A stretch of DNA of 50,508 nucleotides from Thermocladium modestius JCM 10088 (lineage in GTDB: Archaea; Thermoproteota; Thermoprotei; Thermoproteales; Thermocladiaceae), in contig BBBF01000008.1 in assembly GCA_001315925.1 (NCBI GenBank), positions 1-50,508 on the forward strand. Reading direction: 5' to 3'. Positions 40,159-50,483 of the stretch are shown here, piece by piece. The notes below the pieces were generated by a model. That model made no database searches, had not been told where the DNA came from, and worked only from the letters and a program-made list of their open reading frames with translations. The first letter of the stretch is position 1, and each line of letters opens with the position of its first letter. A program made the position numbers and the translations under genes.

Positions 40159-41056
40159 ATGTCCGACGACTTCGAGGAGGAAAACGCTGAGGAGCAGGTA
40201 GAGGAGCAATCGCAGGAGGAGACGGAGGAGGAGGTTGAGGAGCGGGGGGGTTCATTGAGCGGGAAGGGCGGGGGGGTTTACTCGCTTCTCTTCCCGAAGG
40301 GCAAGGATGTCAGATACGCTTTCTCCGCCTTATCCACCATATTGAAGAGCGCATCCCTCCGGGTTGGGCCTGAGGGGGGGGTTAAGATGAAGGCCATAGA
40401 CGACGCCAAGATATCGTTGATACTGCTGGAGATACCGGCGTCCAGCCTGGATGAGGTAAATATAGGCGAGGATGCCGAGGTCGGCATATCCTTCGACGTG
40501 TTGAAGAAGATAATGAAGCGCATAGGCTCCAGGGATAAGGTTGAGTTAATAATAGATAAACAGCAGGCAAAGCTGAGCGTCGTCATATACACCAAGAAGG
40601 GGGGGCGGGAGGGGGGGGTATGTACCGCAAGTTCAGCGTTCCCCCCCTTATGGACGTCTCGGAGGAGGAGGTGCCGGAGCCCAACCTGGCCTATCCCATT
40701 AGGATAACCGCCGATCTAGCTTGATGCAGGACGTAATAGCGGCCGCGGCGGATATAGGGGGGGAGGCAGTGACATTCACGGCGGCACCGGATCAATTCGT
40801 GATAAGGGCTGAGGGGGACGGCGGCAAATCCATTGAATCCATATATCAAAGCACAGACGAATTGTTCCACGAGTACTCAGCCGGAGAGGAGGGAACAGCC
40901 ACATACTCCGCGGATCACATACTGGGATTCATGTCCCAAATGAGGCAAATATGCGATGCGGTCACCATCGAATACGCAACAAACAAGCCGCTGAAGCTCA
41001 CGTTTAATTTCTCCACGGGCTCCGTCGTGCTTTACCTTGCGCCCAGGACATTGTGA
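40159..41056 (+). CDS. pcn: DNA polymerase sliding clamp PCNA with acidic N-terminal extension
   Basis: Ring-shaped processivity clamp. The clamp domain starts near residue 44 (YSLLFPKGKDVRYAFSALST) and continues through VKMKAIDDAKISLILLEI, SFDVLKKIMKRIGSRDKVEL and, after correcting tracts at 40612-40650, the interdomain VPLMDVSEEEVPEPNLAYPIR. The second half includes IRAEGDGGKSIESIY and ends at 41056. Ahead of it lie about 40 residues dominated by Glu, Asp and Gln (MSDDFEEENAEEQVEEQ...), which canonical PCNA of about 245 residues lacks. The TATA spacing supports translation from ATG 40159. Crenarchaea often encode several PCNA subunits; this is one. Confidence 0.9.
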
Positions 41057-41068
41057 GGCAGTGCTTGA

Positions 41069-42273
41069 TTACTTCCACGTTCCCCCCCTCACGACCCACA
41101 CGGGCTCCTCCGGGTTGAAGTACTCAGGCCCAGCGGCCCGTAACTCCTCCAGCAGCTTCTCGTTTATTGACACGCCGATTCCTGGCTTGGAGGGCACCTC
41201 GTAGTGGCCATTAACCACCGGCGTCTCGTTATTAACCAAATCCCTCTTCCATTGGGGGCCAGAAGTCGTAGAAGGACTCCTGTATCAGGAAGTTCGGTAT
41301 TGCCGCATCCATTTGAATCGTGACTGCGTTCTGTATCGGCCCGAACGCGTTGTGGAACGCCACCTCCACTCCATAGGCCTCGGCGAGCGCCACGACCTTC
41401 CTGGCAATTGTGACGCCGCCTATATTAGTTATGTCAGGCTGAATGAAGTCCAAAAGCCCGCCCTCCAGGTAAGTCAAGGCATCCTTCAACCAATCAGCCT
41501 CTCTCCCAGCGCTACCTTAATGCCGGCCCGGCTCCTGTACTTAGCCAACCCATCAAGGTCCTCCGGATGAACTGGTTCCTCCATGAATAGGGGGGGATTG
41601 AACTCGCTCAACGCATCCGCTATCGCTATAGCCGAGTTTGGATTGAACCTACCGTGATGCTCTATCATTATGTCAACCCCCCCATCACCCACCACGTCCC
41701 TCACAGCCTTCACACGCGCCCTAGCTTCCTCCAACCCCCCCTTCTCGTCTATCCAGTCGAAGTACTTGCCGAAGGGGGGGTCGAACTTAAGCCCCCCCGT
41801 GTACCCCCCCATGGCAGCAACCTTCCTCGCCTTCTCGGCGAAATCCGCGGGCGACACTGCGTCGCTGTACCACCCATTGGCGTACACCCTCACCTTATCC
41901 CTACTCCGCCCCCCCCGAGCAATTCATAAAGAGGCGCCCCCCCAGCTCCTTTCCTATCAAGTCCCATGAGGCTATGTCTATTGCGCTGGCGGCCGTGTTG
42001 ATTCAAATGACCTAGCCATGTAAAAATCATGCTTGTACCACTCCCTCAAGTTAGCCTCGACATTATGGGGATCCCGCCCACGTATACCCTGGCCGCCTCC
42101 TTAATCGCCTCGACCACAGGTCCCACCCTAAGCGTGGGCACCGCCTCCCCCCACCCAACCGCGCCTCTCGACGTGGTGACCTTGACTATTATTGACACGC
42201 CGGCCAAGTGGCCGCTGTTGGGTTTTTCTCCCCCCACAACTATTGCATCCACGCTCGATATTGTTTCAGTCAT
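41069..42273 (-). CDS. gad: Gluconate dehydratase (enolase superfamily)
   Basis: Dehydrates gluconate, and often galactonate, to the 2-keto-3-deoxy acid, the second Entner-Doudoroff step. It follows the archaeal GAD pattern: [75 protein letters not shown], metal ligands in [11 protein letters not shown] and LGERLI, and C-terminal [15 protein letters not shown]. Breaks are at about 42000, 41925-41945, 41500 and 41255. Many added Pro and Gly residues come from tracts (MGGYTGG, DPPFG, NPPLF). The start [11 protein letters not shown] at 42273 lies about 23 bp after an AT-rich box. Confidence 0.9.
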
Positions 42274-42496
42274 GGCATTGCAACAACTCGGACAAATTAA
42301 ACGTTGCTGTTTACCGCTCCCGGGGGGGCGGTGATGGTGGGTTGAGATTAGTTTTGTTGTGGGAATGCATGAATTGCGTGTCCAAAAATTGGTCACGCAG
42401 TAATGGGACTCCCCCCCGAGAGGCGGAGCTCGCTTATTCCAGGAATTTTGAATTCAGGTGTTGGATTTAATAGGGGGGCCTTGATTTTATTTTTTA

Positions 42497-42958
42497 ATGG
42501 TAAGAATAGCTCTTGCGACGGACGACGAGAAAACCATAAGTAAGGGTCACTTCGCCCACGCTCGGGAGTACATTATTTATGATTTGAATGAGGAGACGGG
42601 CGAGCTGGTGAGGGTGGAGTCTAGGAGCAATCCATTGGGTACTGTGCCCGACATGGATGAGGGGGGATCCACGCCAAGGCGAGCGCGGTTCAGCCCGGCA
42701 TTCCAATGCATGGACTGCCGAAGTACGAGTGGCTGCGCAATAACGTGTTGAGCGATGTGAACGCCGTGATAGCCAGCGGCGCGTGCCAGACCAGCTATAA
42801 TTACTTTACGTCGGAGGGGGGTTCAGATCCTATTCGTGGAGCCGAATACCAGCATAGATTATCTATTGACTCAGATAACCCTGGCCGCAGATGAGGAGGA
42901 AGAGGAGGATGAGGACGAAGATCGTGGAGCTGCGTGGGGGGGCACTGATAAGGATTAA
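42497..42958 (+). CDS. NifX/NifB-type iron-molybdenum-cofactor-family domain protein with acidic tail
   Basis: Dinitrogenase Fe-Mo cofactor family fold, named after nitrogenase maturation but widespread in archaea without nitrogenase. The N-terminus MVRIALATDDEKTISKGHFAHA and, after correcting the tract at 42660-42666, GIPMHGLPKYEWLRNNVLSDVN and IASGACQTSYNYFTSEGVQILF are typical. The C-terminus is a run of Glu and Asp (ADEEEEEDEDEDR) ending at 42958, which is not part of the domain. A TATA-like gatttaat lies about 28 bp upstream. The role is unknown; metal-cluster binding is inferred from the family. Confidence 0.72.
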
Positions 42959-43004
42959 CGGTTTTGATTTAACATAATACTTATTAACAAAAACTATAAT
43001 ACCG

Positions 43005-43335
43005 TTAACAAACTCTCTCTCCCACCGCATCGTCCCCCCCTGCATCAACTGTAGCTATGGCAGGCCTCCCCCCCTTATCACCGCACGTGGCCAGTATCAT
43101 TCCCTGGCTTTCTATGCCGAATATCTTCCTGGGCTCCAGGTTTGTTATAACTATAACGCGCTTGCCTTTTATTTCGTCGGGCGAGTAATGCTCGGCCAGG
43201 CCAGTCACTATTTGCCTTCTCTCCGTCCCTATATCTACCACGAGCCTTAGGAGCTTCTTGCTTTCCGGCACCCTCTCGCACTCTATTACCTTACCCACTC
43301 AAGTCCATCTTCATGAACTCATCGTGGCTTATCAT
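43005..43335 (-). CDS. tRNA-binding domain protein, methionyl-tRNA synthetase beta-like
   Basis: About 110 residues of EMAP/Trbp111-type OB fold: LRVGKVIECERVPESKKLLR, LVVDIGTERRQIVTGLAEHY, GKRVIVITNLEPRKIFGIES and QGMILATCG. In archaea this domain is a separate subunit that improves tRNA binding by MetRS. The raw frame loses the first 15 residues because G bases are missing near 43296-43300; corrected text starts MISHDEFMKMDLRVGKV at 43335. An AT-rich box (gattaaaaacc) lies about 23 bp upstream. Confidence 0.87.
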
Positions 43336-43462
43336 GATGAAACGGGAAGCGGTTGGTTTTTAATCTTTAATTGCTGGCATAGCCCGATTTAATCTCAATA
43401 AAACTGGGCAAATTTTAAAGAATGATTTTGGGGAAAAGCGTTTATGAAGGGAAGGGGGGGGC

Positions 43463-44462
43463 TCACTGGGACTGGGATATTTTGTCCAGCAACTGTATTC
43501 TCTTGGCTGGGTGGGGGTGATCGCTGAGTATGTCCTCCCACGGCTTCGGCTTATAGCTGCGCCAGTACTCTATCAACTCCTCCACGTCGGCATCGCTCGC
43601 CTCCCTCACTATCTTATCGTCGGTGGGAGCAAAGAAGAGCATCTTAACCATGTTGTTGGTGGGCGACTTCTTTATCTTGGCTATCGTCCTGGGATCCATG
43701 TATAGGGTTATCTTGGCGAGCGCCCGCTGCAGGTTCTTGGCCGCGTTAGGCACGGTCAGGGCGGAGTTCACGTCGCATACGCCTCCCTCAGCCTATTCAT
43801 GTAGAGCAGCACGAATTGGAACAGGAAGCTGACTCCCAGGAGCGCAACTCCTATCGCCATCAAGCTCAAACCATTGTTCCCGCGCTCCCCCCCATGCGCC
43901 TCCCCATATGCCGCTCCACATTAGGGAGTAGCCGAGCCAGTAAATGAGCGCCGGTATCAACCCTATCGCCATTAAGAGCTCCACGTCCCTATGCCTCAAG
44001 TGTCCAAGCTCGTGGCCCAGCACTGCCGCCAGCTCGTCCTTGTTCAGCAATCTAAGGGCGGGGGCGGGTTATTGCGACCCTCCTCCCAGCTATTGGGCTT
44101 CCGTACGCGAAGGCATTGGGGAACGGCGCCTCCGCTATGTAAACCTTGGGCGGCTTGGAGAACCCATTATCCCGCGCCACCTCGCTCACGAGGTCCACCA
44201 ACCAACCATAGCTGGGGTCGTCCTGCGTCACCTCGTGGGCTCTATACGCTGCGTTTATCATGTAGGGACCAAAGAGCCACTGGAATATGTTTATTGCAAG
44301 CACTAGAACTAGCATTCCGCTTATTAGGTAAAGCCCCCCCACGGCTAGGCTGCCGCCGCTCAACAGTTCCGCTATGCCCACGAGCAGTGCAACCGATAAC
44401 AGGACTATGGTTACGCCGCTCAAGCCCATTACCAGCCTGAGCTTGATTAACTCCCAATTCAT
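43463..44462 (-). CDS. htpX: HtpX-type membrane zinc metalloprotease (M48)
   Basis: Membrane protease for quality control. Two N-terminal transmembrane segments are followed by [19 protein letters not shown], the zinc motif HELGH with RHRD (about 43995-44020), two more hydrophobic segments ([20 protein letters not shown]) and a C-terminal [15 protein letters not shown]. The frame breaks at about 44055-44062 and 43770-43890. The latter hides the second zinc ligand region (Glu in E..AD-type text: REAYADVNSAL). A TATA-like tttttaaaag lies about 20 bp upstream of ATG 44462. Confidence 0.88.
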
Positions 44463-44579
44463 GGGCGACGCGCTGGGCAGCTTTTAAAAACCTTACTCAT
44501 AAAAGTTGATTAAACCAACGGTCCTCAAGCCAGCTCTATCGTTTCTATTAATCAGTCCGTCGCCAGCTCCTCACGGGTC

Positions 44580-45943
44580 TCAGCCGCGTTTTTCTTCATC
44601 ACTTCCAGACAGGATTCTCTCCAGCTTATTAATGTAGTGAACCTTCTCCTTCTCCTCGTAATTATCGCCCAGCCTTATCATGCCCAGCCTTATGTGATCT
44701 ATGGCTCTTAGCTCCTCCACCCTAGACGGCATCACGAGGACGGCCCTGCTGCTCCCGTAGTATATCTTCTTGATCATGGCCAGCGACACCAGGTACCCCT
44801 CCCCGTCCTCCAGCGCGGCGAGGAGCCCCCCCTCCTCCCAATTCATGGGCAGTATCGCCACCTCCACCCCCCCCGGCAGCGCCTTTACGACCAACTCCTT
44901 GACTGCGGGCGACGTCATTATGGCCCTCTTCCCCCCCACCTGCTCTCCATAGGCTATCGGCATACCCAAGTACCTCGCCACCAGCGCCCTAAGCCCGGCG
45001 TCGAGGGGGACCCCCCCCTCCCTATCGGCACGTTGATTATGGGCTTCTCGAGCAGGTTAATGGTGGCGGTCCTGGCCGGCATCAGGTACTTGCCGTACCC
45101 CCCCATCTCCCTGTGAAGCCGCCGCTCCTCCCTTGTCTTCACTGAGAGAGGCGGGGCCGGCAACTGGATCACGTTAAGCCCGCTTCCCTTCACGGCGCTT
45201 AGGAGATCCGCGGCCTCCCCCCCTCCTTCTGTATTAGAACTACCGCGTCGGGCCCCCCCAGCCTCTCCAGCATTTGGAGCTTGTACTGTATGGCGGTGGG
45301 CTCCGTTATCCACCCATCCGTGTTTATCACCTCCAAGTCGGTCCCCCCCTCCGACTCCAAGTAATCCGCCAGCTTCGCCACGCCATCTATCGCCTCCCTC
45401 CAAGTGTGCTCAAGGCTGGTCGTCCTAAGGAACACCATCTTGAGCGGCGGCAGCATGCTTAGGTGGGTTATCGGTTCGCTGGTCTTGGTGCACGCGATGG
45501 TGGTGGGGGGGGCCCCAAGTCGTTCTGGCCCGGGTCCGCATCTATCACTCCAACCGTTCTCCCCCCCGCGGCTATTGCCTTGTTGGCAACCATTATTGTG
45601 AACGTGGTCTTCCCCCCCACATCCATCATTCCCAACACGACGACCCTCCTATTGGATCGAGCCACCGCCCCCCCCAGCCGCCTCCCCCCCCACGCCTCTA
45701 TGCCCTCCTCCCCCCCTTGCGCAGGCTCTATCCTGCCCTCGGCCCCCCCAGCACCACCTCCAGTTGCGATTCATCCATGGACTTCACCACCACCTTCTTG
45801 GTCCTCAATATGGTCAGCTTGGACCCAGCCCCCCCATAAGTTGTTCCCAGCACGTACACGGTGCCCCCCCTCAGCACCTTCACGCTGGCCGGCCCCCCCT
45901 CTATCCTTACCGTGGAGCCAGGCCCCAAATTAACGGCATCCAC
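44580..45943 (-). CDS. Clp1/Grc3-type polynucleotide 5'-hydroxyl kinase
   Basis: Phosphorylates 5'-OH RNA or DNA ends; archaeal members relate to the Clp1/Grc3 kinases of tRNA and rRNA processing. The N-terminal beta domain (NLGPGSTVRIEGPASVKVLR, then GTVYVLGTTYGAGSKLTILR) precedes the P-loop GMMDVGKTTFTIMVAN (written DVGGKTT) and the Walker-like VIDADPGQNDLGPP. The C-terminal part contains LPMNWEEGLLAALEDGEGYL. At least six tracts break the frame (45508, 45672, 45690, 45746, 45225, 45013). The start is taken as GTG 45943, 25 bp after ctttaaaaa; ATG 45963 would need one more base corrected. It is relevant that this organism has an intron-bearing tRNA. Confidence 0.82.
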
Positions 45944-45995
45944 GTCCTTTCTACGATGTGCATTTTTTAAAGATGCCGCCATGCCGACTCGGGCT

Positions 45996-46535
45996 TCATG
46001 CGCCGGCGGAGAGGAGTCCAAGCAGGACTAGGGAGATCACTATTGCGACCACGTACTGGGTCCATATGTACCTGACGAACCTTGAGGGCACGTTTTTCTT
46101 GAGAGCCCTCAGCACCAACGTGAATCCAAGCATCAACCCCCCCTCCGCCACGGGGGAAGAACATGGCTATCATGACTGCTATGGCCGACGCCACGCCTCC
46201 GTACCCGATGGCCGGGATGGCGGCTATCACTCCTAGGTTAACCATGGCGTACGCGGCGTACCACAGCCCCCCCGCTATGGTATGTAGGATATCCACACGG
46301 TTCCCAGCAGCGATGCGAAGCGGGCCAGGGACGCGGCCAGGTACGACATGCCGGATATGCTTGCCTCGAATGACTTTATGCTTGCCTCCACCTCCGCCGC
46401 GTAGGATGGCGGCGACGACACGGCGTACCCCATTAAGAAGGCGCCCAGAAGCGATATGAGCACCGCGGCGTACACCACCAGCCTGGATTTGATGTACCAC
46501 CTTATCAGCTCCCTCATCACGTCGTTTGCCTCCAT
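45996..46535 (-). CDS. Multi-pass membrane protein of unknown family
   Basis: Reconstructed from three frames: N-terminal MEANDVMRELIRWYIKSRLV, a transmembrane segment VYAAVLISLLGAFLMGYAV, an extracytoplasmic stretch, then further helices (LWYAAYAMVNLGVIAAIPAI, ASAIAVMIAMFF) and a last helix ending VISLVLLGLLSAGA. It is vaguely like SpoIIM/DUF95 membrane proteins, which I cannot confirm. Breaks are at 46265-46300 and 46135-46160. A TATA box gctttaaaaa lies 25 bp before ATG 46535. It diverges from the PadR operon. Confidence 0.6.
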
Positions 46536-46625
46536 GTGGTTCCCCCCATGCCCCGCTTTAAAAATGAATCGGAGCCGATTACGGATCGCCGCATTTTTAA
46601 AGGGGGGGCTAACAGTCGACCCAGC

Positions 46626-47126
46626 GTGCAGGATAGGTGGAGGCATTGGGCTATGAAGAGGAGGGGGGGACTTAGGTACCTAATCCTTTACCTGCTAGCC
46701 TCCAAGGGATCCATGACCGGGGCCCAGATCTCGGATGAGGTGGAGCGGGCCAGCATGGGCATGTGGCGGCCCAGCCCCCCCGGCTCCCTTTACCCCCCCA
46801 TGCTCGACGAGCTGGAGAAGGAGGGCTTGATACGAATAGATAAGGTGGAGGGGGGGACAAAGAAGTACTACGTCATCACGGAGGCCGGCAGGAACTTGGT
46901 GGGCCCCTCATCAGATGACAGGCTGGCCAGGTCCGTGGATGAGTTTACCTCCATGGCGAGGTACATACTGGACAACTGGGATAAGTTGAGGAAGGAGGAT
47001 AGGGACCGCATAAGGTCAGCGTTGATTGAGATGGAGAAGGTAATAGGGGGGGCAATTGAGGCGTGGGATTGGCCGAAAAAATTAAATCCGCACATGGATT
47101 CATGGACTGCAATTGAGGCATCATGA
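46626..47126 (+). CDS. PadR-family transcriptional regulator
   Basis: Winged-helix DNA-binding protein: LRYLILYLLASKGSMTGAQI, SPGSLYPMLDELEKEGLI (written with two extra Pro) and TKKYYVITEAGRNL. A C-terminal helix probably dimerises. GTG 46626 (VQDRWRHWAMKRRG) is chosen because it lies 28 bp after catttttaa and gives the usual PadR N-terminus; ATG 46653 is the alternative. Its stop overlaps the next gene by four bases (atga), and an ABC exporter follows, so it probably controls that transporter in response to a bound drug-like compound. Confidence 0.83.
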   Translation: MQDRWRHWAMKRRGGLRYLILYLLASKGSMTGAQISDEVERASMGMWRPSPPGSLYPPMLDELEKEGLIRIDKVEGGTKKYYVITEAGRNLVGPSSDDRLARSVDEFTSMARYILDNWDKLRKEDRDRIRSALIEMEKVIGGAIEAWDWPKKLNPHMDSWTAIEAS

Positions 47127-47575
47127 GGTGTAGAATAGATAAGATAGAGGCGGAGGCCCACGTTCATGCAACGGAGGATCAGGGAAGGGTGGTGCGGGCA
47201 TTGATGAACGCGTTGGGGGGGCCCGGCTTTGATTATGAGGCCACCTCGGCCCAGGGACATTACGGCAATCCAATAACAATAGTGAGGGCCGTGGTCGATA
47301 GATCCAACGGTTGCCCGGACCGCGTGGCGTCTAGGTTGATCTCCATGCTGGGGGGGGAATTGGACAGGCAATTGCTCGTGTTGACGGCGGACGATAGGAT
47401 GGAGGGCGGCAGGCTCTACTTGAGGCTGAACAAGCAGGCAGCGTACCTGGGATCCATGAGGCTCGACGACGGCGGCGACGTGGTGAGGTTGATCATATAC
47501 TTCAATCCAGGCATTGCGTGGGGGGGCAGGGATGCCAAGTCCCTCATAGGGGGGGAGTTGGTGGGGGGGCAATGA
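47123..47575 (+). CDS. DUF54-type RNA-binding (exosome-subunit-like) protein
   Basis: Archaeal protein of the COG1931/DUF54 group, described as RNA-binding or exosome-associated. Hallmarks are AEAHVHATEDQGRVVRALMN and SAQGHYGNPITIVRA. The rest is compatible with the family, including LYLRLNKQAAYLG. The frame is intact, although Gly pairs at tracts (LGGPG, LGGEL, WGGRD, IGGEL) are likely inflated. It overlaps PadR upstream and the ABC ATPase downstream (atga and tga/atg overlaps), an odd place for an RNA-metabolism gene. Confidence 0.72.
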   Translation: MRCRIDKIEAEAHVHATEDQGRVVRALMNALGGPGFDYEATSAQGHYGNPITIVRAVVDRSNGCPDRVASRLISMLGGELDRQLLVLTADDRMEGGRLYLRLNKQAAYLGSMRLDDGGDVVRLIIYFNPGIAWGGRDAKSLIGGELVGGQ

Positions 47576-48520
47576 GCGTCCTAACCGCCAGGGGGGGGAT
47601 TTACAAGACGTATGATGGGAGGAGGTGGGCCCTCAACGGGGGGGTTGATTTGGAGATTGGGAAGGCCAGGATAGCCACGCTGCTGGGCCCCCCCAATGGG
47701 GGGGCTGGGAAGACCACGTTCGTCAGGATAGCGTCAACGGAGCTCCTTCCCACCAAGGGGGGGGAGGTGGAGATACTGGGGGTGGACGCGGTTAGGTACC
47801 CGAGCAGGGTGAGGCCGTTGATATCTATAATACCCCAGGAGGCTCGCCCCCCCATTAATTTCATAACCGCGTGGGAGGCCATCTACTCATACCTACTGCT
47901 GAAGGGCTTCAGCCGCGGCGACGCCAAGAGAATGGCTGAGTGGGCCATGGAGAGGCTCTCCCTGGAACCCTATAGAAGAACCCAATTGTTCAACTTGTCC
48001 GGCGGGTTGAAGAGGAGGGTCCTCGTGGCCATGGCGCTGGCAAGCAATGCGTCCCTAATATTCTTGGATGAGCCCACGGTGGGTCTCGACATAATAAGCA
48101 GGAGAAGCGTGTGGGACGCCCTGGCAGAGCTGAGGAGAAGCGGCGCGGCGATACTGCTCACCACGCACTACGTGGAGGAGGCAGAGCTCTTGAGCGATGA
48201 GGTCTTCATAATAGACTCGGGCACCATAATCCGGCGCGGCTCCCCCCCTAAGGACCTTCTCTCCCTTGCGCCGGGGGATGCTGTGGTGGAGGCCTACGGC
48301 GACTCCCTGGAGCTGGACGAGCCCCCCCACGTGAGGCTGGGGGAATAGGTACATAATATACGTTGACTCGGCCGTGGCCGGCTCGCTCTCCACAGAGTTG
48401 ATTGGCAGGGGCATGACGGTCACGGCCAGGAGAAAGACTCTGGAGGACGCCGTCATATACTTGCTGGGCGGGTGGAGGGAGGAGGGGGGGGAGGCGGAGG
48501 TGGGGGGGAGCGATGAGTAG
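47572..48520 (+). CDS. ABC exporter ATPase (drug/antibiotic type)
   Basis: ATPase of an ABC-2 exporter. Walker A LLGPNGAGKTTF is written LLGPPNGGAGKTTF, with a Pro and a Gly added by C and G tracts at 47687-47705. Then come the Q-loop IIPQEARPPINF, signature LSGGLKRRVLVAMAL, Walker B LIFLDEPTVGLD and switch His LTTHYVEEAE. The C-terminal GTIIRRGSPKDLL region and a last domain (VDSAVAGSLSTELIGRGMTV) follow after a break at about 48345. It ends at 48520, eight bases into the permease gene. Confidence 0.87.
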
Positions 48521-49270
48521 GATCACGACGCAGCTGCGCGGCTCGCTCGTCATAGCGTGGATAAACGGTTGGCTGGCCATGACCAGGATGCCCGTATGGC
48601 TCGTCTCATCCTCACCGCGCCGGCGTCGATAGCGTTGATGATAATATTCTTTGGAGGGTATCGCTACCTCGCATAGGCCTGGTGGGGGGGGCATATCGAT
48701 GTTGATAGGAGTGAACGGCGTTGGGTTGGTCGGGGGGGATGGCGCGTTTTACAGGCTGGAGCTGAAGTTCCAGAACATGTTGATAGCGACGCCCCTCACC
48801 CCGGTCAGCTACACCCTGGGCCTCGCCCTGTCCTCCCTAGTCTACTCCAGCCCCCGGCATAGCCGTGATGCTGGGCGTCCTGGCATACATGGGCTTCATC
48901 ACCCCCCTCGACGCGGCTCCCATAGCGGCCGCGCTCTTCGCGGAGTGGCTGTCCTCGTCAATGCTTGGATTCACGATATCCACGTACCTGAAGGACACGA
49001 GGTACGCGTGGTCCATAGGGAACATAATGGGGGGGTTCGCGCTCGGCACGCTGTTCCCCCGTCTTCTATAGAGCCACGGTTCTCCCCCCCATCCCCCCCT
49101 ACTTGGCCGCGTTCTCTCCAGTCAGCGCGGCGTCCGTCATAATACAGTACGCCAGCGGGGTCTCGCATTACGCCGCGTCCCTGGTGCTAGCCGCCGCGTT
49201 CTCCCTATCCCTGCAGGCCGCGCTCTTCACGTTAATGGCCATGTATAAGTCCAAGTGGAGGAGCGATTAA
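48513..49270 (+). CDS. ABC-2 type permease
   Basis: Membrane partner of the preceding ATPase. Reconstructed from several frames: MSRITTQLRGSLVIAWINGW, a helix with SIALMIIFFGG, the ABC-2 region FYRLELKFQNMLIATPLTPV, YTLGLALSSLVYSSPGIAVM, and C-terminal helices ending MAMYKSKWRSD. About six hydrophobic segments. Breaks are at about 48610, 48685, 48733, 48855 and 49050-49065. The stop overlaps the convergent DUF973 gene by four bases. Confidence 0.78.
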
Positions 49271-49973
49271 CCACCCGAGGGAGCCGCTAGCCTCCGCCTT
49301 ACCTCCAACACCCCCCCACTATCAATAATATGAATCCTATCAGGGAGAGAACGGGGCCGGCGTAGGGGGGGATCAGCACGAGTATGTAGAGGATGGCCCC
49401 CCCACCCTCACCAGGTCCGATCCATGCTCCTCCCCCCCAGCCTGTAGTAGCCTATGGCTATCATGACGAGCCCCCCCACCAGCGACACCGCTCCTCCCAC
49501 GAGCGCCAGTATTAGGGCCGGGATCAACGCGGAGAGAATCGTGGCCGGCTGCGGCTGGATGGCTAGGGTCGGTGTCGTGGGCTGGACTTGATTATTTATC
49601 GCCAATTCCTTCACTGCATTGATTAAGAGATAGAGGCCAGGGAGGGCTACCAGGGAGCCCACGGGGCCCAGCACGGCGCCCACCTTCCCAATCGAGTACC
49701 TGGAGCTGAACCTGCTCAGCCCGGCGAAGCAATGTATTGAGTGACGGCGGTCGCAATGCTCACGGCTATTCCTATGATCGCCATCACCAGCACTTCATTT
49801 AATAATTGAATCACCTCGCCCACGCCGGGAGCCCCCCCGGCGCCCATTATGGCTAGCCTAATTATGGAGCTATACACGGTTAAGAAAGCCGCCACGGCCT
49901 CGCCTGCCCCCCCAAAGGCCAGGTTTATCAGGAGGCCCGCGGCCAGCCAAGTCACCGCTTGCTTCGAATCCAT
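49267..49973 (-). CDS. DUF973-like archaeal membrane protein
   Basis: Reconstructed protein of about 230 residues with five or six transmembrane segments: GLLINLAFGGAGEAVAAFLT, VLVMAIIGIAVSIATAVTQY, LVALPGLYLLINAVKELA, ILALVGGAVSLVGGLVMIAI and a last helix LSLIGFILLIVGV recovered after correcting tracts at 49428-49435, 49400 and 49303-49310. The pattern resembles archaeal DUF973 proteins, of unknown function. The start ATG 49973 follows an AT-rich box (actttatta) about 30 bp upstream, inside the end of the NAC region. Confidence 0.55.
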
Positions 49974-50021
49974 TACTGGCCGGCTGCTGTGCATCTAATA
50001 AAGTTTGGGCCTTCCCGGCCA

Positions 50022-50450
50022 TCACTGCTTCTTGCTCTGCAGCTTGAGTATTGCCTCCGCCAAGTCCCCCCCCGCTCTCCCTCAATGCCTTAACCGCCTC
50101 ATCCCTCGTGGCCCCCCCCGTCTGGTCCATTATCAACCTAACGTCGTCCTCGCTCACCGCCGGCTCCGGGGGGGCGGTCGGCGGCCTGCCCATTATTATG
50201 GAGGACTGGGCCGGGGGGGCTGCTTGTTGCTGGGGGGGGAGGAGGTGGCCTTGACGTCCCTCTCGCTGGCCTGTACTTGATATATCACCATTCCCTGCAT
50301 CTTTATGGCGGCCACGTTGGGATTAGGCACCTCCAGCACGGAGCCGTTGCGGAGGTAGATGACTACCTTAGCCGCGCTGAGCTCCTCCACGTTGAGATTC
50401 CCCACGCCCATCCGCTTCAGCATCTTGCGGAGCTCGTTTGGGTTTATCAT
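50022..50450 (-). CDS. nac: Nascent polypeptide-associated complex alpha subunit (aNAC)
   Basis: Ribosome-bound chaperone that contacts nascent chains. MINPNELRKMLKRMGVGNLN and the NAC domain (AAKVVIYLRNGSVLEVPNPN) are followed by a Pro/Ser linker and a UBA domain: VSEDDVRLIMDQTGATRDEA, then AVKALRESGGDLAEAILKLQ and the terminal SKKQ. The frame breaks at tracts 50213-50219 and 50068-50076. The true stop is at 50022. A TATA box gctttaaagc (50474-50483) lies 28 bp before ATG 50450. Confidence 0.92.
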
Positions 50451-50473
50451 TGCTTAACCCCCGCCCAATGCAT

Positions 50474-50483
50474 GCTTTAAAGC
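50474..50483 (-). promoter_or_regulatory. TATA box of the NAC gene
   Basis: gctttaaagc, a perfect short palindrome, 28 bp before ATG 50450. Confidence 0.6.

Noticed and set aside
45967..46500. 177-residue minus-strand frame
   Set aside because: His- and Gly-rich out-of-frame text over the membrane protein; only its middle part coincides with real coding sequence.
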